From contig SGPM01000190.1 in the NCBI GenBank assembly GCA_004802725.1, positions 1-52,201 on the forward strand: 52,201 bases of DNA. Direction: 5' to 3'. A program made the translations under genes and the position numbers. The notes under the pieces are model-generated. The model was not told the DNA's origin, searched no databases, and saw only the letters and a program-made list of their open reading frames with translations. The first letter of the stretch is position 1. Each line of letters opens with the position of its first letter. Source of the DNA: Antrodiella citrinella (taxonomy: Eukaryota > Basidiomycota > Agaricomycetes > Polyporales > Steccherinaceae). Below are positions 43,979-52,201 of this stretch, piece after piece.

Positions 43979-45551
43979 GGTCGTACCCCTTCCGAAATTT
44001 CCTTATGGCATATTTGTAATGAGTCGTTGTGCTTTGTTGCTACAATGTTTTACTTCTCGTTTTTGTTACTGCTAGTACGATATGTTCTGTATGAATACCT
44101 ATGATTTTCTTTTGTTTGTTTCGAGACTCTGCTGTTAGCTACTTTGGATAGGCTTCGCATTTTACAGTAATTGTCTTTGAATGAAAAGATCGAGGGTTAT
44201 GGTAAACGGACTCCTGCCCAGTCTTCCACTTCTCAACCCTAAAGCACGCCACACTTCGGACCGAGAGCAACGGCAATTACCGAAAGCGTCTAAATACGAC
44301 TCGACCTCTTGACTAACATGACTTCAGCTGACGACCTTACCCTCTTGCCACTTTTCAAGGCATTTTATGATATTCCCGTTGTGTGGATATACGTGTCTAG
44401 CATAGTACGTTGGTCCTAGAACCGTGGGTTAGATCCAGTCCGACGTTTCTCGCGCCAGCTATTGTCCTGACACGGTGACCACCCTCGGACGACAACAATT
44501 GCCTTCTGTACTGTATATACGGCTTGGACTGTGGAAGGTAAGTATATGCGTCTCATTCTGCTGTATGTTGTTGATGATGTCGTAAAGTGCAGTCGGTAGG
44601 TCCTTGAAGTGATATATACACACCACGATAAAGCAACTCATCTATCTGTTTCCAAATTCCATAGTACTAGTGATCAGGTGTTGTTTCTTTTAGCTAGAAG
44701 ATGCGACGACATACGCATAGTACAGCGATATACTACCATCCCTGCAACTACATACGTTTCTCCTCGGTCTCATGAAGTTTTCAAGCAGTCAAGCTCTACG
44801 CGTTCCGACTCGCTACAGTTGGCTCTGGGCGTGGCGAGCAACCGCGCGGATCTGATGGGGTGTTTTCTGCTTGAACGGATGCTGCTTTCACAAGCCGCTG
44901 TCGTAAGTGTCTCTTTCTATACATACGAGATTATGGGCTGACTGTATGCACGAGGTAGTTGGCGCCACAATCCCATCATCGAAGCGTGGTCCGCTTTGGC
45001 GTTGTGGTAACAGGTGAGTGGGTTCGGAGTTTCGGCCTATCATGGTATTCGTGTTGTGTGCTGATGGAAATCAGCGTTAGGCTAGGTGTCGTAACGCTGC
45101 TCCAGTCATCCCGACTCAGAGCTTTGACAGGCCCCACACGGTGCAATGTCGACCCTTGGAAGGAGGTACGCTTGTAGCTAACGATACGCAAGATGTGTAC
45201 CTCTTTTGGCATGGCGCGATGAAGACTTGTTCTTTTTCAAACTGTCGACTTTTCAACTCAAAGCTACACCTGCCAAGCTCTAGATGCAAAGGTAGACTGA
45301 CCAGGTGAGAGTTTACAAATGATCTTCCATACATTTGACCCTCGCATTGACTGTTCCCGGTCCGTCGCAATCCATGAGCAGCCAGGAAAACTGATCGTCG
45401 GAAGCGTCCGAGCGTTATGTGATGACCTGCCTTGAGCGTGCACTGGAGTCTGGGCGACCATCCATGTCGTATAAGAGTGGCGACACACTTTCGTGTGAAG
45501 CTGGCTTGCTAGCTTGCTCGCCTTTTATCCCCCCCTTTTTTACGACTCGCT
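43979..45551. other. Intergenic between the two JEN1-like copies
   Basis: This 1.57 kb has several short open frames joined by plausible splice sites on the plus strand. One example is 44708-44900 (a frame containing SDSLQLALGVASNRADLMG) followed by donor-like GTAAGT. No family is recognised, the acceptors are weak, and I could not find a convincing start. TATAAGA at 45470-45476 is the likely core promoter of copy 2, 76 nt before its ATG. No GCGGGG word is present. Confidence 0.4.
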
Positions 45552-47764
45552 ATGGCCCCACATTTTCTTACGACCTTGATTCCTCGGCGCGAGCGATATG
45601 TAAATGGACGACCTCTGTTGGAGGTGATACGAGGACTTACATGGCTGCAGTGGGGTCATTTCATCGCAGGGTACGTTACAACGCCGCCACCGCTTCTAGA
45701 TCACTCATGATCTTTTGCGCATAGCTACATCGCGTGGACAGCCGATGCTGTTGATTTCTTCAGTGTCTCGTTGAGTACAACTAACCTCGAGACGCAATTT
45801 CATAAGACTTCGGTCAACGACATCGTAAGCACTCCCGCTTCGATTTCTGCCACGCATCACTGGCACTCATTGATCGTCTACTCAGACGACCGCCATAACG
45901 CTGACATTGCTTCTCCGGACGGTTGGCGCTGTACGTATCCACTACGCTGTCGTGTCAAGGGGTGTCTGAACATCACAATATGTACGGCAGGTCATATTCG
46001 GTATCCTGGGGGATCGTTTTGGCCGGAAATGGCCCCTTGTAGCCAACCTCTTGGTCGTCGCGGTTCTGGAACTCGGAACCGGCTTCGTGCAAACCTTCCA
46101 CCAGTTCCTAGCCGTGCGCTCCTTGTTCGGTATTGCCATGGGCGGCGTGTGGGGTCTGGCGTCCTCCGGAGCGCTGGAGAACCTCCCTGTGGAGGTGCGC
46201 GGTCTGGCGAGCGGCGTTTTGCAGGAGGCGTACGCGGTGGGGTACCTCATTGCAGCTTTGATCAATTTGTATCTGGTGCCGGAGGTGTCTGCTGGATGGA
46301 GGAGTTTGTTCTGGACTGGGGCGGGTATTTCTGTGTTTGCTGCGGCTGTGAGGGCAGTTTTACCGGAGAGTGATTTGTTCTTGCGGGCGAAGGCGGTGCA
46401 GAGTGCTGCTGGGATATCCACGACGAAGCGGACGATGATTTTCCTCAAGGAGACGAAGGAAATGCTGAAGCGACACTGGGTCTTGTGCATATATGCTATC
46501 TGTTTGATGTCTGGTCCGTTGGAATCCTGTTTGACTTCGAAATTTGTGGCTGATTGACTGATCTGTAGGTTTGAACTTNCTTGCTCATGGATCGCAGGTA
46601 GGTTGNTATTTACATGGTACGAATAATGCGCTCATTTGCTTTGTAGGATTTGTATCCTACGTACCTGCAGGTTTCTAAAGGCCTCAGTGCACATAACGCT
46701 ACCGTGGCGACTATCATTGGAAACTGTGTACGTGTTCAAAAGATTGAACACCGCTCACATTTAACGCTTCACTCGTACAGGGTGCTATTGCGTGAGTCAA
46801 GCTCGTATNGTGATAATGGTGCTTGCTCACCTCGTTCCAGAGGAGGTGCTATNGCTGGATTTAGCAGTCAATACATTGGTCGCCGCCTAACTATCTTGCA
46901 AGTCCTATTTCGCATGACAGGGATAAGTTGTACTGACGAGTTCGCAGAATCCTCATCTTGTCCATTGGCGGTACGTTGCTATTTCTGAACCCATTACGAA
47001 AGAACGTACATTGACGGTATTGCGCAATCAGCTTTTATCCCTCTTTGGATCCTGCCCAGCTCGTTCGGCGCCCTNGCAGCTGGTGCCTTCTGGATGCAGT
47101 TCTGCGTCCAAGGCGCCCTNGGTGTTGTAAGTGGATTCACCATGCTTACCCTGTTGTGCTAAACATCGGCCGTGTGTCTAGATCCCGATCCAATTGGCTG
47201 AGATGTCTCCACCAGCATTCCGTGCCACTTTCCCTGGCGTGGTTTACCAGCTCGGTAACGTGAGTGAATGTGCCCAGTCGGACTCGATCAACTACGATGA
47301 GACTGAGTATTTTGCAGATGGTNTCTTCAGCATCAGCGCAGATTGAAGCTAGTGAGTCAATNTGTATGGTCATATGTAGACCACACATTGACAACTACAT
47401 CCTTCGCAGCTGGAGGTAATCATCTGAAGACAACCCTCCCTGGCAGCACGAAGATCGTACCAGATTACGCGACCGTACAAGGNATCCTCGTGGGTGCAGT
47501 TGCAGCTTTCGTTGTGGTAGTTGTGATCATCGGACCAGAGTAAGACTGCACCACAGCTGGTTCGNGCACTATGCTAATAGCTGTCAATCTGCTAGGAAGC
47601 ACGGGTTCCGNTTTGAGAAGTACAAGACCGCGTTTGAAGAGGGTGGAGGCCGGGACGAAGAACTTTCTGAAGAGGGACGTGACTCAGCTTCATTCTCGGA
47701 GAGCGAGAAGGGTTCTNGGCCGACGAGTGAAGAGAAACACGAGATCCACGTTCAAGNTGTTTGA
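45552..47764 (+). CDS. JEN1-like carboxylate/lactate permease (MFS), copy 2, 497 aa
   Basis: Fourteen exons: 45552-45670, 45725-45824, 45886-45930, 45991-46513, 46569-46597, 46647-46727, 46781-46791, 46841-46897, 46948-46970, 47032-47126, 47182-47259, 47318-47351, 47410-47539 and 47596-47764. It is a tandem paralog of copy 1: most exon lengths are identical (119, 45, 523, 29, 81, 11, 57, 78 and 34 nt). Copy 1's exon of 118 nt is split here into 23 + 95 nt by an extra intron, and the intron at 46898-46947 starts with GC rather than GT. Motifs include FGIAMGGVWGLASSGALENLP and YIGRRL. Nine single N bases fall in the coding exons but none breaks the frame. It should transport short monocarboxylates, perhaps under different control. 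Confidence 0.88.
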
Positions 47765-48345
47765 TTTCCACATGATGTGTCTTGATTCTGGTATGTCCTT
47801 CATCTGTAACAGAGAACTCAGCTCAGCTGATCTTGTGACATAGTATTTTAGACTTTTATCATGACACGTTACGCATCGTCAATGAGTTTCTATGCTGTAT
47901 GGTGCTTCATTGTGACGTGCAAGGAAAAGCTGCATTTGTGCGTCGGGGGTAGTATGAACGAGCACCGCCCNCGTCTTTGTGAATTAAATGCAAGGTGCGA
48001 TGGTCTACTCATGCATCACAAAACGTTTCGCTGATTATCCCATCCATCTAGGTAATACACGTGTAAAGTGCATGGTTGGTGCAAAGTAACTCTTTGTCTT
48101 TNCCGTTAAGCGCTTTNTGCTCTACGCCACCCGCTTGCGCTTTCCAGAGTGGCTACAACGAGCTTTGTACAATGCGTTGGTATACTTATAGCTGCGTTTT
48201 CAGTAGCTGGTTTCTTATCAACTCACCGACATCCCAGTCTCAGCCCTCGTCCTTNTCTTGTGCGCCACTCCATTTCTTCTGTATAGCCTCGACGGCACAC
48301 TCATATAACCTGAAGCTCCTGCTCTAATCCCAGTCATACATCATC
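47765..48345. other. Intergenic after JEN1-like copy 2
   Basis: These 581 bp hold four single N bases (47971, 48102, 48117 and 48255) and a CT-rich leader for the next gene. I see no gene or clear repeat. Confidence 0.5.
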
Positions 48346-49350
48346 ATGCACTCCACCGTCGTACGCGTCGCCAGACCAAGGGTCAACATCTCACATTGCT
48401 GCTGTGGCCGCTCCTTCAGACCGGAGCAGGACATGGAGACATACTGTTCGAGACAGTGTGCTCGCGATGATACTATGCGAGCNCTGATGGGCGAGGAGAA
48501 CGTGTACAGGCAGAAGGTACAGGCAAGACAAGACACTCAGCAGAAGAACGCAGGCCGTCGATATGCTGAGAAGATCATGCCTCGTCTTTTCGTCCAAGCC
48601 GATCACCCGCTTCCTCCAACTCCTGCGGGGAACAAGTTCCCGCCGATACCTCCTCCCAAATCCTCAGCTCCTCGCAATCAATCGACGAAGGAGAATCATC
48701 CTCCTCCTCGAGCCGCGCCGCCCGTCCCACGGCCTATCATTAGCGGCCCTTTCGCCTTGCAGCCTCAAGGTATCATGCGACTGCCCGGTGCTAGCACTTC
48801 GAGGCTCCAATTGCCCGTCATGGGCCATAGTCCATACAAAGGCCCACGTCCTGCTGCCAAGAAGACCGCGCAGAACGTCCTTCACCATATGCGTCTACCT
48901 CCAGGTACCAGCCGGAAGGATGACCGAGCAATTCGCAGGTCGGCATCCGAATCTCATGTGAAGAAAGCCACGGCTAACGTCGTGCATCTTCAGACTTCGG
49001 AGCTCAAGGACCCTCCTTTGACGTACTATCTTCAGCCGCCTCACGCGTTCAAGGAGATTCGGCCTACCCATCTTGCGCCCACGCGGCCGCTGGGCCCGCC
49101 GCTGTCGTACACGCATGCCCTTCCGTCTCCGTACACGCCAGTTACACCCGAACGGCGACAGATCCGCCACTCCAAGTCGTTCAGCCCGTACAAACCTTTC
49201 TTTCCTGCGAACGTCCCGGAGGATGTGAATCAAGACAGCATGGGCTTCCGGATCAGTGGAGATGTATGGTGGGTCGTGAAAGGCTTGCGCGAGATCGGTG
49301 ATGTTGACTATAAGGCTGCTTTTCTTGCTCGACAGACTCAACGCTGGTGA
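48346..49350 (+). CDS. Intronless protein with N-terminal Cys cluster, unknown function, 334 aa
   Basis: A single uninterrupted frame, unusual in this window where nearly all genes have several introns. Residues about 18-45 carry a zinc-ribbon-like cluster: HCCCGRSFRPEQDMETYCSRQ-type spacing (C-C-x-C-G ... Y-C-S-x-x-C-A-R-x-D) seen in other short basidiomycete proteins. The rest is basic, Pro-rich and probably disordered, with repeated SPYKPF/YTPVTPERR-like short motifs that could be phosphorylation or docking sites. It ends in a compact hydrophobic segment (GDVWWVVKGLREIGDVDYK). One N (48483) lies at a synonymous third codon position. I do not know its function; a regulator or adaptor is possible. 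Confidence 0.75.
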   Translation: MHSTVVRVARPRVNISHCCCGRSFRPEQDMETYCSRQCARDDTMRXLMGEENVYRQKVQARQDTQQKNAGRRYAEKIMPRLFVQADHPLPPTPAGNKFPPIPPPKSSAPRNQSTKENHPPPRAAPPVPRPIISGPFALQPQGIMRLPGASTSRLQLPVMGHSPYKGPRPAAKKTAQNVLHHMRLPPGTSRKDDRAIRRSASESHVKKATANVVHLQTSELKDPPLTYYLQPPHAFKEIRPTHLAPTRPLGPPLSYTHALPSPYTPVTPERRQIRHSKSFSPYKPFFPANVPEDVNQDSMGFRISGDVWWVVKGLREIGDVDYKAAFLARQTQRW

Positions 49351-49774
49351 AGGCCGCTCGGTTGTGTCCTGCTGGCAAAGAAGAAATTCGTCTCCTCTTT
49401 CACATTTTCGTCTTGTGCCGGCGCAGACGACGTCACATTCGTTCTTTCGTTCTTGTTTATCGCTGTCTGTCCACCCTCGTTTTGCTGTCCATATAGACCT
49501 ACTCTAGTCAGTGGCCCACATGTAATTCTGCTATCTTGTAGCCACCAATATATCGATAGAATCGCAAAGGAAGTGGGATTAGGAATGGCGGAGCTATCTC
49601 GGCTATGCGATAACCCATGACTGGACCGAGTCGACCCAGCCTGCGCTTCAACTCATCGAGGATGCTGCATTCCCGTTTGATCGCTGGATCTTCCCTGGTC
49701 CGTTCCGTCGTGCATGCCGGCTTGTATATAAAGCCTCCTCGACACCGTTTACCACTCTACGACCACTATCGACC
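49351..49774 (+). promoter_or_regulatory. URC1 promoter with TATA box
   Basis: TATATAAA at 49725-49732 lies about 43 nt before the ATG at 49775, implying a very short 5' leader. The rest of the 424 bp holds the 3' UTR of the previous gene. Confidence 0.65.
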
Positions 49775-51826
49775 ATGGCCACAACTTCGGACGCCGTTCT
49801 TACCCAGATCCTGAATCAGCTGCAGGCCCTCCAGGTCTCGCAGCAGACTCTGCAAGCCAAGGTAAGCAATGACCCCATGGATTAGATTCTAATGTTGACT
49901 ATCACACTACCATACAGCTCGATTCATTGACGCACCCCAATGGAAATGCAGCGATCAGTCCTCCATTGTCACCTCTGAGAAATGCGATCCCTATTCCTCG
50001 AGCCCAGTCTGAGACCCCTCCACCAGGTGCCACTCCGTCGTCGTCCTTTACTACTGCGTCTGCTTTGTCGGCGGCGACGGCGCCAGGAGCGCAACCTTCG
50101 GATGCAGTCATCACTGACAAGGAGAGGGAGAAGTTGTTGTATCCCGGTCGTGTCTTGTTGACTAGTGCGTATATCACCTCAATGTACTGCTTCTTACAGT
50201 GTGACTTACCGTCTTTGCAGCTTATCCTGACCAGCATGGCATCAAGCCGTTCCCTGTTGTGTGGGGTGCCCCTGACGCCAGTGTCCGTGGACCCATTATC
50301 CCGTCCCGTCTACCGGCATCCATCAAGCAACGCAATGCCCTCGGTGCTCATTCAGGATCTTACTCCATCTACCGTGCACTAGCCATCGCAATGGGTACGC
50401 TATCGCCATCTCATAAACCGGACTACTCAAAGACGGAGCCTGCGATATCGATCCCGCCACAGCCAGCATGGTCAGATCCTTCCAAGATTGTCTCGTTCGA
50501 TCCATGGGGGCATCTCGTTCCACAAGTGTTCAAACATGAAATAGAGGATCTTGGCTTAGATGTTCGACCAAGTATTGCTGTCACCCGTGCTCATATGAAG
50601 CTCAGTGAGATTGATGAGGCTGCCAGGAGAGGTGATCTGAAAGTAGACGGCAAGATTCTGTTAAAGACTGGCCAAATGCACAATTCAGATGGGTCTGTGA
50701 ATGAAGCAGACCCTGGCGTTGAGATCAGCATCAGCAAGGCTGCAGTTGAACCTGTGTGGTACCTTCCCGGCGTTGCAGAGCGTTTTGGAATGTCAGTCAA
50801 TTGAGTAAAATTCGTTTGGTCTCTCGTTCGCTGAATCTTTTATTCTCTAGATCAGAGCAACTTCTTCGTCGTGCTCTATTTGAAGACACAGGAGGAATGT
50901 ATCCGGAATTGATCACCCGTCCAGATATCAAAGTCTTCCTTCCTCCTATCGGAAACTTGACGGTGTACATCTGTGAGTCCTGAAGTTTCGCTAATGACGA
51001 AGTATCGACGTTGCTAATTGTTTGTGGCAGTCGGCCCTCCCGCCTATTTGTCCGATGAAACGAAGGAGCTTACTCTTCGAGTACACGACGAATGTGAGAT
51101 TATTCTATACTTTCGACGATCCTTCCGATGCTCATACGTGATGCAGGTAACGGCTCTGATGTCTTCGGATCGGACATCTGCACATGCAAACCATACCTCA
51201 TCTATGCCATCGAAGAGTGCATCAAGTGTGCTCAGCGTGGGGGTGTTGGCCTTTGTGTGTATTTCCGCAAGGAAGGTCGAGCTCTTGGCGAAGTCACCAA
51301 GTACGTACGATCCACCTCTTCGACATTCATCATCCTAATAAAAGTGCACATAGGTATCTGGTCTACAATCTTCGCAAACGTGGAGGCGACTCTGCCGACA
51401 AATACTTCAAATCGACGGAATTGATTGCTGGCGTGAAGGACATGCGTTTCCAAGCACTGATGCCCGACGTCTTGCACTGGCTCGGAATAAGAAAGATTGA
51501 TAACATGATCTCTATGAGTGATATGTAAGCATCCTCTCACTCTATCTGAACACAATGGTGCTGACAGAATTCTAGGAAATATGACGCTATCGTGCAGTCT
51601 GGTATTCCTATCATCAGGCGCTATGACATTCCAGGTATGTGGTGTCGTTATATTTGCGAAAGGACTCAACTCACATAGAACTGCGGCAGATCATCTTTTA
51701 CCTCCCGATTCTCGTGTGGAGATAGATGCCAAGATCGCGGCAGGTTACTTCACGAGTGGCAAGCAGATCACTGAATCAGACTTGGTGAAGACCGTAGGCA
51801 GAACTTGGGAAGAGACAGAGCATTAA
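49775..51826 (+). CDS. URC1: Urc1, GTP-cyclohydrolase-II-like protein of uracil catabolism, 536 aa
   Basis: Nine exons: 49775-49861, 49918-50164, 50221-50791, 50851-50972, 51031-51093, 51147-51300, 51354-51524, 51576-51634 and 51690-51826. After a Ser/Pro/Ala-rich N-terminus comes the Urc1-specific region (TYPDQHGIKPFPVVWGAP, VSFDPWGHLVPQVF), then a GTP cyclohydrolase II fold. Its zinc site C-x10-C-x-C is intact (Cys364, Cys375, Cys377 in NGSDVFGSDICTC), and VYFRKEGRALGEV matches the RibA EGR loop. In yeasts Urc1 acts in the URC pathway that lets cells use uracil as nitrogen source. Final exon acceptor 51689 was chosen over one 11 nt earlier because it restores DHLLPPDSRVEI. Confidence 0.92.
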
Positions 51827-52201
51827 TGCTGGCGTCAGTTGTAGCATAGTATTGGAGGAAGAGGATTGGGGGAGGAGGAGGATATATTCCGGTTAGGTCC
51901 CATCAGAAACGCCGATTTGCTTTTCCGTTATTGGCGTGCCCATTGTAATATCGATCTCTGTACAGTGTAAACTCGGTCCTTGTTCCACGCTCAGTCCTTG
52001 TCCCAGAGCGGTTTTTGACTCCCTCCGCGGGATTTTCCTCTATGTGAATACACAGAAATGTTGGTAATAGCAGTGTTATCCTTTGCGTAAAAAGGAATCA
52101 GTGTGCACTGTCAGGAATGTGGCCGATGAGCCAAAAAACTGATATTTGGACAAAATTTGAGCGCAATCAAATGAATTATACTCGCACATGCTCAATTTTC
52201 G
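51827..52201. other. Right-hand end, no gene seen
   Basis: These 375 bp after the URC1 stop contain no supported open frame. An AT-rich 3' UTR is likely at the left end. Confidence 0.5.

Noticed and set aside
51646..51689. Earlier acceptor for the last URC1 exon
   Set aside because: The acceptor 11 nt upstream shifts the frame and loses the conserved DHLLPPDSRVEI ending.
1..52201. CRISPR arrays, bacterial operons or a secondary-metabolite core gene cluster
   Set aside because: The window is eukaryotic and intron-rich. No regular spacer-repeat array and no PKS, NRPS or terpene synthase motif were seen; the AsaB-like gene stands alone.

Overview
ORGANISM AND GENERAL ARCHITECTURE. This is a gene-dense nuclear segment of a basidiomycete, most likely an Agaricomycete. 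Almost every gene is broken by many GT-AG introns of about 48-65 nt, exons as short as 7-12 nt occur, promoters carry TATA boxes 50-110 nt before the ATG, and one protein belongs to the mushroom-type DUF6534 membrane family. Exon-intron models were built by eye from splice sites, reading phase and remembered family motifs. In every multi-exon model called as a CDS the exon lengths sum to a multiple of three. LEFT PART (1-14 kb): a short-chain dehydrogenase with a duplicated promoter element; a kinesin-7 motor gene; an AN1 zinc-finger protein divergent from a phosphoglycerate-mutase-type histidine phosphatase that ends in a PIP-box-like motif; mitoribosomal bL35 divergent from the 20-exon ubiquitin E4 ligase UFD2. 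MIDDLE (14-32 kb): a degenerate (pseudo)kinase gene with a truncated tandem pseudogene; the NuA4 subunit EAF7; a DUF6534 membrane protein; a 1.9 kb gene-poor stretch; an AsaB/CmcJ-type oxidoreductase; MRT4 divergent from deoxyhypusine hydroxylase; a small unknown protein; a mitochondrial LYR-family protein; an unknown coiled-coil protein divergent from an OGFr-domain protein; and a GSKIP-domain protein divergent from VPS45. RIGHT PART (32-52 kb): VPS45, ERV46 and KRE33 follow one another on the plus strand, then two tandem JEN1-like carboxylate transporters (the second with single N bases and one extra intron), an intronless zinc-ribbon-like protein, and URC1. HOW THE GENES RELATE. Most are housekeeping genes: ribosome biogenesis and translation (MRT4, KRE33, DOHH, bL35m), membrane traffic (VPS45, ERV46), protein quality control (UFD2, AN1 protein), chromatin (EAF7) and cytoskeleton (kinesin). 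The accessory genes are the SDR, the AsaB-like enzyme, the DUF6534 protein, the kinase pair and the JEN1 pair. I found no CRISPR array, rRNA, tRNA, intact transposon or secondary-metabolite core enzyme, and no clear novel multi-gene system. The best leads are the microexons, the PIP-box phosphatase, the Cre1/CreA-like site cluster before one JEN1 paralog only, the one-intron difference between the JEN1 paralogs, and the codon-position bias of the N bases.
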